Assembly (NCBI RefSeq): GCF_030504545.1
Contig: NZ_JAUKWP010000001.1
Coordinates: 233,255 to 297,254 of the forward strand
DNA from: Lactobacillus sp. YT155
GTDB lineage: Bacteria; Bacillota; Bacilli; Lactobacillales; Lactobacillaceae
Reading direction: 5' to 3'
DNA length: 64,000 nucleotides
Part shown: positions 37,263 through 45,424 of the stretch, in pieces
Layout of the letters: each line of letters opens with the position of its first letter
How positions within the stretch are numbered: position 1 is the first letter of the stretch
Made by a program: the position numbers and the translations under genes
The notes under the pieces: model-generated
Told to the model about the DNA's origin: nothing
Databases searched by the model: none
The model's input: the letters and a program-made list of their open reading frames with translations, nothing else

Positions 37263-37312
37263 ATCACTTGCCTCCTGTTGATTAATTTGTATATTATTCT
37301 ATGGTAAATATT

Positions 37313-37336
37313 TATATACCTACCGACAGGTATATA
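37313..37336. promoter_or_regulatory. TetR operator in the deiminase promoter
   Basis: Perfect 9-bp arms TATATACCT (37313-37321) and AGGTATATA (37328-37336) around ACCGAC. The centre ACCTACCGACAGGT looks like typical TetR-family operators. It lies between the deiminase operon and the divergent TetR gene. Confidence 0.8.
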
Positions 37337-37342
37337 GTATCA

Positions 37343-37356
37343 TGAAAGCGATTACA
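37343..37356. promoter_or_regulatory. CcpA cre box
   Basis: TGAAAGCGATTACA matches the cre consensus at every fixed position. It is 6 bp from the TetR operator, so the deiminase operon is likely under catabolite repression as well as specific control. Confidence 0.85.
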
Positions 37357-37468
37357 TTTCAATAAGATTAATGTTATTTTTAACTGTGTCTTTTTGTGAC
37401 AATTACCACTAATGTAATTAATTAGTTATAATGAGTGTGATATTATTTCAACTAAGGAGAGATAAATC

Positions 37469-38056
37469 GTGAACAAACCTCTTACTACCCGCGATAAAGT
37501 CATTGAAGCAATGTATCATTTAGTTGCCGAAGTCGGGTACGATAAATCATCAATTAACAAAATTGCTCAAATAGTTGGTATTCAAAAACCATCTGTTTAC
37601 TATTATTTCGAATCAAAAGAATCAATCTTTTTGGAAGTTTTAGCAGGATTATATCCCCTAGCAAAATTGATTGAAGATCAAAAAATCGTGAATTCCACCG
37701 ATAAAGGTGACTTCCATCAACAATTAATCAATCTGGGATATTCAATTATCGAAACCTATCGAAACGATACCGAACGTCGCCTTGTGCTAGCTGAATTGGA
37801 TATTCAAGCCCAAAGAATTCCTTCAGTTTGGGAACAAAAAGCTCACTTAGACCAAGAAAATATTGAAGCCTGGCAAACAATCTTGCAACATGGTAAAGAT
37901 ATAGGTGCTTTTCCTAGTTCATTCGATGTCGAAGTTAACGCTCAAATGTTCTTCGTGATGTCAGCGGGAATTAGTTACTCGGTTGCGAATAAAGGTGCCA
38001 TTGATTCCAAAACCATTTGGAAAAACATTGTAAATTCATTGTTTGTTGGAGAATAA
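37469..38056 (+). CDS. TetR family regulator of the deiminase operon
   Basis: 195 residues. HTH near 8-55: MYHLVAEVGYDKSSINKIAQ then IQKPSVYYYFESKESIF. The C-terminal domain (YSIIETYRNDTERRLVLAELDIQAQRIPSVWEQ, first part) resembles TetR_C domains of BetI/polyamine-type regulators only loosely. GTG start with AAGGAGAG upstream. Divergent from the deiminase operon over a matching operator, so it probably senses the guanidino compound or product. Confidence 0.88.
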   Translation: MNKPLTTRDKVIEAMYHLVAEVGYDKSSINKIAQIVGIQKPSVYYYFESKESIFLEVLAGLYPLAKLIEDQKIVNSTDKGDFHQQLINLGYSIIETYRNDTERRLVLAELDIQAQRIPSVWEQKAHLDQENIEAWQTILQHGKDIGAFPSSFDVEVNAQMFFVMSAGISYSVANKGAIDSKTIWKNIVNSLFVGE

Positions 38057-38092
38057 AAAAGAGTTGAGAAATAATCTCAACTCTTTTTTATT
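38055..38092. terminator. Bidirectional terminator
   Basis: Stem GAGTTGAG/CTCAACTC, A6 before and T6 after. Shared by the TetR gene and the convergent DUF3021 gene. Confidence 0.9.
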
Positions 38093-38465
38093 TTATTTTC
38101 CTATTGATTCTTTCTAGTTCCCTTTTTTCTGCGAAATAAAACATTGACCAAATAAATAGGAAGATTAAAACGAACATCAAAGATGAGGTTGCAATAATTC
38201 CAAGTTTCATTGGGAACCAATCACCAATATAAGCAATCACCAAAAAGCTGAGCAAGCTCCCAACTAACTGAATCCCGGTTTTTGTCAAAAGTGAAAATCT
38301 ACGAATTTGATATACTGCTGAGCAAACTCCGATAAGGACTCCTAATAAAATAACCAACATACTATTGAAACGAACAGCTTCACTTGCGAAAACCATTCCC
38401 ATCACCAAATATATAAAACTAACTGCTCCAACATCAGCTACAATATTTCCAAAAAGTTTCTTCAT
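38088..38465 (-). CDS. DUF3021 membrane protein
   Basis: 125 residues, four helices (near 10-28, 33-48, 65-82, 92-112) and a basic C-terminus. DUF3021 proteins are encoded next to LytTR regulators, as here, and are thought to hold or sense for the regulator at the membrane. AGGAGG precedes the ATG; 13 nt downstream of the LytTR gene. Confidence 0.85.
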   Translation of the reverse strand: MKKLFGNIVADVGAVSFIYLVMGMVFASEAVRFNSMLVILLGVLIGVCSAVYQIRRFSLLTKTGIQLVGSLLSFLVIAYIGDWFPMKLGIIATSSLMFVLIFLFIWSMFYFAEKRELERINRKIK

Positions 38466-38478
38466 GATAATATACCTC

Positions 38479-38928
38479 CTAATAAATTTGTTCTAACGCT
38501 AACTTTAGATTTGATAAGTATCTCCTAGAGATAGATTGCTTCTTGCCACTTCTTAAAACGGCATCCATATTTCCGGAGAAAGAATTTTCCAATCTTCGAA
38601 TCTGTTTCAAATTAATAATTGCTGATTTTGATATTTGAACAAATTGACGATCATCTAGATTAGCTTTTATCTTATATAGACGTCCACGAAATTGAGTTTG
38701 TTCACCACTTTCAAATGAAATAACTATTTCATCTGTAAAAATTTCAATGACTTCTATTTCTTCAGTTCGTACTATTTGTACACCTTCATTGTTTTTCACT
38801 GTGAAAACATTTTTTGGTTTGTCGTCTGACAACTGGTTGAAAACATCATTGGCTAATTCAGTCGTTGGCGACTCAATTATTACTTTAACTTCATCAATAT
38901 CTTGATTGATTAAAATCTTTATTTCCAT
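38479..38928 (-). CDS. LytTR family DNA-binding regulator
   Basis: 149 residues without a receiver domain. The LytTR DNA-binding domain covers about 45-149: VEVIEIFTDEIVISF-like strand, then FVQISKSAIINLKQIRRLE near 95-113 and KKQSISRRYLSNLK near 128-141. AAGGAGG precedes the ATG. With DUF3021 it forms a known two-gene module, often controlling adjacent transporters; none is adjacent here. Confidence 0.9.
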   Translation of the reverse strand: MEIKILINQDIDEVKVIIESPTTELANDVFNQLSDDKPKNVFTVKNNEGVQIVRTEEIEVIEIFTDEIVISFESGEQTQFRGRLYKIKANLDDRQFVQISKSAIINLKQIRRLENSFSGNMDAVLRSGKKQSISRRYLSNLKLALEQIY

Positions 38929-39051
38929 GAATCTACCTCCTTATAAATTTTATTATACGTATTATTTTTTATAATTGTTTACTTTTCTATGAGTGGTAGC
39001 AGCTTCTTATATGAGTAGTTATTATGTGTCTCGTTTTTTTGAATTCCAATA

Positions 39052-39080
39052 AAAAAAAGCCTGTATAGGCTTTTTTTTTA
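39052..39080 (-). terminator. Terminator of the duplicated small-protein pair
   Basis: Stem AAAAAAAGCC/GGCTTTTTTT, loop TGTATA. Overlaps the stop of the gene at 39078. Confidence 0.85.
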
Positions 39081-39488
39081 GTTCGAATCGATACCAATAA
39101 TTTCTCCATGATACTGTTTTTCACTGCCGGCTTCCTTTTTCATAATAAAAGGTTTTTTATTTATTTTAGGAATAATTAAGTAAAAAACTTTTTGGTCTGT
39201 CAGAATAAAAGTTCCTGAATAGCCTTTCTTAGAATTCAGAAGATATGAATGCTTTTTATAGCGTTTATACTTCCCTTCATCAAATACCTTTCCTTGATAA
39301 AATATGCTGTATTTCTCTTCAAAAAAAGAAATACGAATCTGTTTAGATGGCTGGTGTGTACTGTCGTTTGGTGAATAGTAGTCTCCTAAAATAGAAGGAG
39401 TTCTATCATTTGCTAAATAAGAAGCTCCGATAAATATTGCTATAAGTACTAAAAATACTCCTATGGCACTTATCCATATTTTTTTCAT
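39078..39488 (-). CDS. Membrane-anchored small protein, paralogue B
   Basis: 136 residues: one N-terminal helix (WISAIGVFLVLIAIFIGASYL, residues 4-24) with an external beta-rich domain. Family not recognised. The first 35 residues are nearly identical to the neighbour at 39528, and the core GKYKRYKKHSYLLNSKKGY matches it too, so the two are tandem duplicates. GGGGTGA precedes the ATG. Confidence 0.65.
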   Translation of the reverse strand: MKKIWISAIGVFLVLIAIFIGASYLANDRTPSILGDYYSPNDSTHQPSKQIRISFFEEKYSIFYQGKVFDEGKYKRYKKHSYLLNSKKGYSGTFILTDQKVFYLIIPKINKKPFIMKKEAGSEKQYHGEIIGIDSN

Positions 39489-39527
39489 GATTCATCACCC
39501 CATTCATATAACTACAAATTCTCTGCT

Positions 39528-39935
39528 TCACTTAGTTTCAGGAGGATTGACATATAATTTGGCACCATCTGAATCACTTCTGTCTAGAAGAATGGGTTTC
39601 TTACTTAGTTTTGGAACTATCAGATAATAGTCATTCTGACTAGTAAGAATCAGCGTCCCATCGTAGCCGTGTTTAGATTTCAACAAATATGAGTGCTCCT
39701 TATAATGCTGATACTTTCCACGGTCAATAGCCTCCCCATTTCGCCATAAGCTATATCCATTTTCAATCTCTATCCGAAGTATTGGTGTGTTTGCTGGCGC
39801 TTCATTCTTCTTATCTTTAATAGAATAATTCCCAATTACAGATGGAGTTCTATCACTTGTTAAATAAGAAACTCCGACAAATATTGCTATAAGTACTATG
39901 AATACTCCTATGGCACTTATCCATATTTTTTTCAT
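39528..39935 (-). CDS. Membrane-anchored small protein, paralogue A
   Basis: 135 residues with the same plan: helix at 4-24, then TSDRTPSVIGNYS and GKYQHYKEHSYLLKSKHGYD. First gene of the pair, 39 nt before paralogue B. The helix and its DNA are almost unchanged between copies while the C-terminal third differs, which suggests recent duplication with diversification or domain exchange. Function unknown. Confidence 0.65.
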   Translation of the reverse strand: MKKIWISAIGVFIVLIAIFVGVSYLTSDRTPSVIGNYSIKDKKNEAPANTPILRIEIENGYSLWRNGEAIDRGKYQHYKEHSYLLKSKHGYDGTLILTSQNDYYLIVPKLSKKPILLDRSDSDGAKLYVNPPETK

Positions 39936-40079
39936 AATTTCCTACTTCCTCTCGAGTAAGTAACCGCTCTATCTCAACTAAAGTTTAATTGACAGCGATA
40001 TTATAATCAATAGTTTGTTTTTATTATTTTCAGTAGATATAATTAATATTAATCAATTGATTTTTAAGGAGTATCTCTC

Positions 40080-40853
40080 ATGTATTATCCAATTCAGATT
40101 CCTTACATTTTAGATGATACTTTTCTCAAACATATTAAGTATCAAGAAGATACTATTGATGGCCTAACAGATTTTGTGATTTGCTATTGGCAAATGACTC
40201 CTATTAAGAACGTGTCAATTGAACTAGATAACATCATTATTTTAGATGGCTGTATTGATTTAGTTGTAGATTTTGAAGAAAAACTTATCGGTTTCTCAGG
40301 AATGAGTTCAACAGACTTTCACTTCAAAATTCAACTGCCTGCCAAATTCATGGGACTGCGTTTAACTCCTGGTGCCTTTCATCAACTTACTAAACGAGAA
40401 CCGCAAGCTGCGATGGATAAATTCTTACCTATCAGTGAAGTCTATGGTGACTTTAACCAGAAGTACTTCTTCTCACTATCTTTTAACGAAGCAAAACAAT
40501 ATTTAATCGACTTTATAAAATCAAAAATTGGCAATATCCAGCCTAATTCATACACGAAATTATTTAACGATTTAATTCACGAGCCTCCAGCATCAGTAAA
40601 CAAACTGTGCCAAATATTAAATCTCAGCCAAAGTCAGTGCCAAAGAAACTTCAACAAAAATTTTGGCTTGAGTCCAAAGGTGGTTCTCTCTATTTTGAGA
40701 TTTCAAAAATCAATCACTCTTTTGACTTCTACAAAGACTAAACCAAGTGACTTACTGGAATTCTCACAGTATTACGATCAATCTCACCTCATTAATGATT
40801 TTCAGCGCAACATTGGACTTACACCGCTTGAACTTTTAGCGAAATATAAATAA
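40080..40853 (+). CDS. AraC family transcriptional regulator
   Basis: 257 residues. N-terminal effector domain of the DUF6597 type (about 1-155), then a two-HTH AraC domain near 180-255: VNKLCQILNLSQSQCQRNFNK, GLSPKVVLSILRFQKS and SQYYDQSHLINDFQRNIGLTP. The last piece is the usual AraC ending. AAGGAG precedes the ATG. Followed by VOC and TfoX-like genes, its probable targets. Confidence 0.85.
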   Translation: MYYPIQIPYILDDTFLKHIKYQEDTIDGLTDFVICYWQMTPIKNVSIELDNIIILDGCIDLVVDFEEKLIGFSGMSSTDFHFKIQLPAKFMGLRLTPGAFHQLTKREPQAAMDKFLPISEVYGDFNQKYFFSLSFNEAKQYLIDFIKSKIGNIQPNSYTKLFNDLIHEPPASVNKLCQILNLSQSQCQRNFNKNFGLSPKVVLSILRFQKSITLLTSTKTKPSDLLEFSQYYDQSHLINDFQRNIGLTPLELLAKYK

Positions 40854-40923
40854 TGACCATTATTTCCAATACAACTCACCCTTCTTCAAATAAACTAGAC
40901 ATATAATAAAGGAGGAATAGCTT

Positions 40924-41316
40924 ATGTTAAAAAGTATGACACCTAACTTAATGGTTGAAAACGTTGAAGATACAACTAAATTCTATGAATCTAAGCTCGG
41001 TTTTATCACTGCTGCCTCAGTTCCTGATGACAATGGCGGACTACAATTTGCCATCATGATTAAAGATGAATTGACTTTAATGTTTCAAGAAAAAAATAAT
41101 CTAATCGCAGAATATCCAATTCTGACAACCGATGAACTGCATCCCTCAATTAGTCTTTATATTCAAACAGATGATTTAGAACAGTTGTATTCAGATTTAA
41201 AGAAAAACCTTACTATTTATACTGACATGCACACTACTTTTTACGGTGCAAAAGAATTTGCTGTTTTGGACAATAATAACTATGTGCTAACTTTTACTGA
41301 AGAGAGGAAACAATAA
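40924..41316 (+). CDS. VOC superfamily (glyoxalase/bleomycin-resistance-like) protein
   Basis: 130 residues, two beta-alpha-beta-beta-beta modules. TPNLMVENVEDTTKFYESKLGF at the N-terminus is characteristic; FAIMIKDELTLMFQEK and HPSISLYIQTDDLEQLY follow. Could be a ligand-binding or metal enzyme; metal residues are not complete enough to tell. AAGGAGG precedes the ATG. Confidence 0.85.
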   Translation: MLKSMTPNLMVENVEDTTKFYESKLGFITAASVPDDNGGLQFAIMIKDELTLMFQEKNNLIAEYPILTTDELHPSISLYIQTDDLEQLYSDLKKNLTIYTDMHTTFYGAKEFAVLDNNNYVLTFTEERKQ

Positions 41317-41318
41317 CA

Positions 41319-41621
41319 GTGGCTACCGGTTTAGACTTTGCAGAATACGTACAAGAAAAACTTTCAGGTGCCGGTAAAATTCGCATCAAAAAAATGTTTG
41401 GTGAATATGGCGTATATTGTAATGATCAATATTTTGCAGCAATCTGCGACAACCAGTTACTTATCAAAATCACTGAAGCTGGCAAAAAGGTTATACCTAA
41501 TTGTCCCACTGCACCACCTTATGATGGCGCAAAATCCATGTTTCTTATTGAAGATCTGGAGAATCGTGAACTCCTAGAGAAACTAACTCTTGTAACTTGC
41601 GAAAATTTACCTAAAAAATAA
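41319..41621 (+). CDS. TfoX N-terminal-domain protein
   Basis: 100 residues matching the TfoX/Sxy N-domain: IRIKKMFGEYGVYCNDQYFA near 22-41 and APPYDGAKSMFLIED near 65-79. In Firmicutes such stand-alone proteins are of unknown role and not competence activators. GTG start two bases after the VOC stop, with AGAGGAAA about 12 nt upstream, so translation is probably coupled. Confidence 0.85.
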   Translation: MATGLDFAEYVQEKLSGAGKIRIKKMFGEYGVYCNDQYFAAICDNQLLIKITEAGKKVIPNCPTAPPYDGAKSMFLIEDLENRELLEKLTLVTCENLPKK

Positions 41622-41644
41622 ACTCAAATAATTTTTGAATTCCA

Positions 41645-41675
41645 ATGAAAAAAGAGCCTGTATGGGCTCTTTTTA
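41645..41675. terminator. Bidirectional terminator
   Basis: Stem AAAAAGAGCC/GGCTCTTTTT, loop TGTATG. Ends the AraC-VOC-TfoX operon. Confidence 0.88.
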
Positions 41676-41712
41676 TAATTCCAATCAACATTTTTATTAC
41701 AATTATACAAGC

Positions 41713-42486
41713 TCAACTATCTGTATAATAGTCAAACTGATTTCTAGTTTGGAACCCCAAGCCTTCATACAATTTCACAGCTGGAGTGTTCTCAGTTTCA
41801 ACTTCAAGATAAATACTTTTAGGTTTTTTATCTTGAAGTAAGGCAATGGCCGAGGTAATTACTTTTTTACCAATTCCTTTACCACGCTGGCTTTCCGCGA
41901 CAACAAAGCCATAGATACCCCAATTATCATCAGAGTTCTCCAAGTTGATTGTCGCAACCAGTTCATCATCAATTTTGTAAATCATGATATTTTTCAAAGA
42001 TTCTAGCGTTGGTTCTCTATCTAACAAAACAGTTAAACTACTGATGTCGTCAGTTGTGGCAGGTTGCAGCTTTACTACTTGTTCATAATTAACATTCATA
42101 GGTAACAGCATATACTTTTCAGAGAATTCATATTTTGAACTAACTAAATTACGCAAGAAACTATCATTTTGATCAACAATAGTCTCTATTTCCTTACCAA
42201 CAAACATCTTTTCAATTTCTTGAAGTAAAGTCTCATAGCCATCTTTTTCATCAACCATAAAACTTACTTCAACCACTTCGGGATCAAAATTTATTAAATA
42301 AGCATATCCCAATAGTTGACCGTCATTCCAATATAGCAAATGTTGTGTATAATCATTGACCTTATCTACAAAGCCAATGTCGACTTTATGGTAAATATTT
42401 CTATTTGTTTCTATTCTTTTTTGTAACTCCAATACAGATTTTTTATCTGCATCAGTCAATTGTGTTTCCCAAATTATTTTTTTCAA
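41713..42486 (-). CDS. GNAT family N-acetyltransferase
   Basis: 257 residues, two GNAT-like halves as in the MshD-type tandem proteins. The C-terminal domain is active-looking: VAESQRGKGIGKKVITSAIALL near 193-214 is the acetyl-CoA loop, then YLEVETENTPAVKLYEGLGFQTRN. TTG start with AGGTGA upstream. Acceptor unknown. The following 212 bp to the next gene hold no recognisable feature. Confidence 0.85.
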   Translation of the reverse strand: MKKIIWETQLTDADKKSVLELQKRIETNRNIYHKVDIGFVDKVNDYTQHLLYWNDGQLLGYAYLINFDPEVVEVSFMVDEKDGYETLLQEIEKMFVGKEIETIVDQNDSFLRNLVSSKYEFSEKYMLLPMNVNYEQVVKLQPATTDDISSLTVLLDREPTLESLKNIMIYKIDDELVATINLENSDDNWGIYGFVVAESQRGKGIGKKVITSAIALLQDKKPKSIYLEVETENTPAVKLYEGLGFQTRNQFDYYTDS

Positions 42487-42698
42487 TCAATCACCTCACT
42501 GTTCTTATCCAAACCGCTGAGCGAATACCAACTAATTTCAAGCGACGTTAGCACTGTGTATTTTTTGGCATTCGATTTAATTAATTGATTATATCATCAA
42601 ATTGTTTGTTATTCTTGTTTGAGCCCTCTATACTTAGCCTAACAAAAAGCTCTTTGTTTATTTCAAAATCAATGAAGAAAAATACTCTGCATTATAGA

Positions 42699-43679
42699 CT
42701 AAACAAATGGTTCAATATATTTTTTTATTAATTCAACTCTGTCCTTAACTTTATTTGCGGACAATGAGGCAATTGAAACAACTAGTTTTTTATCCTGATT
42801 GATATAAATAATGTTACCGCCGTCTCCCATAGCTGCATAGATACCTTGCTCTGGATCAAGAATCCACCAGAGATATCCATAGGAAAGATCAACTTTATCC
42901 CAATGACTGTGCTTAGTTGTACTGTCTTCAATCCACTGTGATGAAACTATTCTTCTGTCTTGCCACATTCCTTTATTCAAAATAAGTTGTCCAATTTTTG
43001 CCATGTCACTAACTGACAGTGTAAGTCCCCAACCTCCGGTATTTAATCCCTTAGTATCACATACCCAACCACTAATGTTAGTTGCCTTATTAAAAGTAGT
43101 TTGTTCTTTCACCGTGTTAAGAATAATGTTTTTTTCAATATTTATTTCGAGCGGTTTAAACAAATTCTCTTGAGCAAAGTCAAAGACTGTTTGCTTAGTT
43201 GCCTTCATCAAAATTGCCGAAAAGATATCTGGACCAACTAAAGGCGTATAGTTAAAATCACCAATTTTTCCCTTTCCACCAAGATAGTTTAAAGTAAATT
43301 TCTCCCAATCTTTACTCATAAAATATCGCATATAAGTTAACGGTGGAAATTTGTATTTGTAAGGAACGGTCATCATTAACATATCCTCGAGTGTTATATT
43401 TTGAACTACTTTTTCGTTATTTAGTATTCTATAATCAGGGGAAAAATTTATAACCCTCTGATTTATATCTTGTATATATCCCTGATTCAAAGCAATTCCA
43501 AACAGCAATGATATGACACTCTTTGAAACAGAGTATACATGCACCTTACTATCCTGATTACAGCCATTAAAATACTTTTCGTACTGAAGTTTTCCCTCAT
43601 GTAAGACAGAAATTCCAACTATATTTGAGTATCCTTTTTCTACAGTTTTTTCTAGCTCAATGATACTTTTTTCATTCAT
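42699..43679 (-). CDS. Serine hydrolase of the beta-lactamase (class C-like) family
   Basis: 326 residues. SxxK motif SVSK in HVYSVSKSVISLL near residues 50-62, a YxN-like FNYTPLVGPD near 148-157, and GYLWWI near 267. No signal peptide, so probably cytoplasmic. Members include esterases and D-peptidases. GGAG precedes the ATG. Confidence 0.82.
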   Translation of the reverse strand: MNEKSIIELEKTVEKGYSNIVGISVLHEGKLQYEKYFNGCNQDSKVHVYSVSKSVISLLFGIALNQGYIQDINQRVINFSPDYRILNNEKVVQNITLEDMLMMTVPYKYKFPPLTYMRYFMSKDWEKFTLNYLGGKGKIGDFNYTPLVGPDIFSAILMKATKQTVFDFAQENLFKPLEINIEKNIILNTVKEQTTFNKATNISGWVCDTKGLNTGGWGLTLSVSDMAKIGQLILNKGMWQDRRIVSSQWIEDSTTKHSHWDKVDLSYGYLWWILDPEQGIYAAMGDGGNIIYINQDKKLVVSIASLSANKVKDRVELIKKYIEPFV

Positions 43680-43755
43680 GTGTTTCTCCTATCCAATCCT
43701 ATTTAGAGGTAAGATAACATAGGTAAAATTTTAATAGGAAATGAAACCCTTATAA

Positions 43756-43860
43756 CTGCAAAATAAAGATTTAGAACGTGTTCCTGGACTCGAACTTGAA
43801 ATATATTTTACTCAAGATAATTTGACTTGTTTGAAAATTTGGATGCCGATTAAAGAAAAA
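43756..43860 (+). pseudogene. C-terminal fragment of a GyrI-like/effector-binding domain protein
   Basis: A 35-codon open stretch without a start (stop TAA at 43753-43755 in front). It reads ...ERVPGLELEIYFTQDNLT... and ...LKIWMPIKEK, the usual end of AraC-type GyrI-like effector-binding domains (PG-LE-Y...EIWMPI). The rest of the gene is missing, so this is the scar of a deletion. Confidence 0.6.
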
Positions 43861-43862
43861 CC

Positions 43863-43892
43863 TAAAGGTCTCTCAAATGAGAGACCTTTTTT
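43863..43892. terminator. Terminator
   Basis: AAAGGTCTCTC/GAGAGACCTTT with loop AAAT and T6. It serves hicAB on the minus strand and the fragment on the plus strand. Confidence 0.85.
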
Positions 43893-44283
43893 AACGAACA
43901 TCTAATCTTTTGCGTAACCCATCAGCCAGAATCTCAGAGAAGTTAACTTTCTCTTTAATTCCCAGATCATTTAAATAACTGGGAATGGTGAGCGTTTTTT
44001 TGACTGGTCTGGTATCATTCAATTTCCGATATTTATCAATATCTACATCTATCAAAGTTGCTATCTGATTTTCATCTATCTCTGGCAACTCAAACATCGA
44101 ATCGGGAATTGGTTGATCTCTATCTTGTAAGTCAACTACCACTATCCCAATATAATCACGTGCCATGTCAAAGGCATTTGTCAAAGATGTCCCTTGAGTC
44201 ATCCCATTAAGTGCGGGAATTTCTACTAAGTATGGAATTTCTTCATCATCTTTAGTGATAATTACTGGATAAATAACTTTCAT
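43891..44283 (-). CDS. hicB: HicB-like antitoxin
   Basis: 130 residues. N-terminal partial RNase-H fold (YPVIITKDDEEIPYLVEIPALNGMTQG, first 20 suffice) and a C-terminal ribbon-helix-helix/HTH (KKTLTIPSYLNDLGIKEKVN). It neutralises HicA and represses the promoter. It starts 10 nt after the hicA stop with GAGGTAA upstream. Order hicA-hicB is the common one. Confidence 0.88.
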   Translation of the reverse strand: MKVIYPVIITKDDEEIPYLVEIPALNGMTQGTSLTNAFDMARDYIGIVVVDLQDRDQPIPDSMFELPEIDENQIATLIDVDIDKYRKLNDTRPVKKTLTIPSYLNDLGIKEKVNFSEILADGLRKRLDVR

Positions 44284-44293
44284 AACATTTACC

Positions 44294-44470
44294 TCACTTG
44301 ATAAGTCTATATTTTTTAATAATACTTTTGGCTAAGTTCTCCTTGATTTTAGGATGTCGAGGAATCGGAACAAAATAAATTTCGTTAGTCCAAATATCGT
44401 GATTGCCACCATGCCGATATAAATACCAACCATTCTGCTTCAATAACTTTAAAAGTTTATTTGTCTTCAT
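44294..44470 (-). CDS. hicA: HicA-like mRNA interferase toxin
   Basis: 58 residues from ATG 44470, with AGGAAGG upstream. The sequence MKTNKLLKLLKQNGWYLYRH then GGNHDIW and VPIPRHPKIKENLAKSI has the HicA dsRBD-like fold and the conserved histidine near residue 24. Cleaves mRNA in relatives. It is coupled to hicB. Confidence 0.88.
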   Translation of the reverse strand: MKTNKLLKLLKQNGWYLYRHGGNHDIWTNEIYFVPIPRHPKIKENLAKSIIKKYRLIK

Positions 44471-44487
44471 TATCTTACCTTCCTATA

Positions 44488-44513
44488 TTAACACGTGCTC
44501 AGACACGTGTTAA
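44488..44513. promoter_or_regulatory. HicB operator palindrome
   Basis: TTAACACGTG (44488-44497) and CACGTGTTAA (44504-44513) are perfect 10-bp arms with a 6-bp centre, just upstream of hicA. HicB autorepression sites are typically such palindromes. Confidence 0.8.
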
Positions 44514-44560
44514 ACAATTCGTTTCAAATCGTTAATAGAAATTACGATAACGACAACAAT

Positions 44561-44588
44561 AAAACCTCTGACAAATGTCAGAGGTTTT
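44561..44588 (-). terminator. Terminator of the XRE regulator gene
   Basis: Perfect arms AAAACCTCTGACA/TGTCAGAGGTTTT with a 2-nt AA centre. Overlaps the stop codon of the XRE gene at 44587. Confidence 0.85.
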
Positions 44589-44925
44589 ATTTTTTGAGTT
44601 CATTTATTAATTTTAAAAGTAATTTTCCAATCTCATCTGCTTGTTCAGAATCTAACTCTGCCAGTTGAGAATTTAATTTTTCAACATTATAGGAAGTTAC
44701 GGGTTTTTTATCAGAATAAATTAGATTGTTGATATCCGTATCTAAAGCTTCTGAGATGGCAACAAGAACACTTACACTAAGATTTGCAGTACTAGATCTT
44801 TCAATACGTGAAATATAATTTGTTGAAAGTTTGCTCATTTCAGCCAATTTTTCTTGTGACATCCCTAAGTTTTTTCTTCTTTTCTTTATATTTTCACCAA
44901 TAGAATAACTCTTGTCATGAACCAT
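44587..44925 (-). CDS. XRE family HTH regulator
   Basis: 112 residues from ATG 44925 (GGGAGG 11 nt upstream; earlier codons have no site). HTH near 12-65: IKKRRKNLGMSQEKLAEMSK then STNYISRIERSSTANLSV. C-terminal helix near 85-112. Divergent from a four-gene envelope operon, which it probably controls. Confidence 0.88.
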   Translation of the reverse strand: MVHDKSYSIGENIKKRRKNLGMSQEKLAEMSKLSTNYISRIERSSTANLSVSVLVAISEALDTDINNLIYSDKKPVTSYNVEKLNSQLAELDSEQADEIGKLLLKLINELKK

Positions 44926-44949
44926 ATTTAATCTCGCCTCCCTACATTG

Positions 44950-44971
44950 CCTATATGTATGACAATATAGG
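44950..44971. promoter_or_regulatory. Candidate XRE operator
   Basis: CCTATAT (44950-44956) and ATATAGG (44965-44971) are inverted 7-bp arms around GTATGACA, between the XRE gene and the divergent operon. A second palindromic pair, CGATT/AATCG, surrounds a TATAAT-like box near 45018-45040. Confidence 0.55.
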
Positions 44972-45079
44972 AATTTACTCAATTAAATAACAAACAATCG
45001 TTGTATAAAAAATAAAACGATTGTGATAATATTATAATCGTACCTTTATTGAAAAAAATTAATTTAAGAGGAGTTAATT

Positions 45080-45424
45080 ATGAGTAGAAAATTATACTTA
45101 TCGATTATTTCAGTAACATTCGTCCTTTGGACATTAGCATTATGCAAACTTGAGTACACTTTTTTAACGCTATCATCACAAATTCAAAATGCAACCAGTC
45201 AATATGACAGTTCTATGTTTAGCGTTTCATCATTATTTGGAAATATTCATGTACCATTCACCGTACATTTACTTGTTATTTCACTTATTGTTAGCATGGT
45301 TGCTTGGCTATTTATGAACTATAAAGAACTATTAGGACTATATAGCAAGGAAATTTCAGCCACTAAGAAAAAAGTAAATGAAACGAAGACTAAAATCTCA
45401 GAGGAGACCAAGAAAAATGACTAA
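45080..45424 (+). CDS. Two-helix membrane protein
   Basis: 114 residues: helices near 7-24 and 62-82, an external loop between, and a lysine-rich cytoplasmic coil (ISATKKKVNETKTKISEETK). Family not recognised. AGAGGAG precedes the ATG. Its end overlaps the next start by 8 nt. Confidence 0.6.
   Translation: MSRKLYLSIISVTFVLWTLALCKLEYTFLTLSSQIQNATSQYDSSMFSVSSLFGNIHVPFTVHLLVISLIVSMVAWLFMNYKELLGLYSKEISATKKKVNETKTKISEETKKND

Noticed and set aside
42487-42698. Possible relic gene or RNA between the GNAT and beta-lactamase-like genes
   Set aside because: No frame, terminator or repeat homology could be supported.
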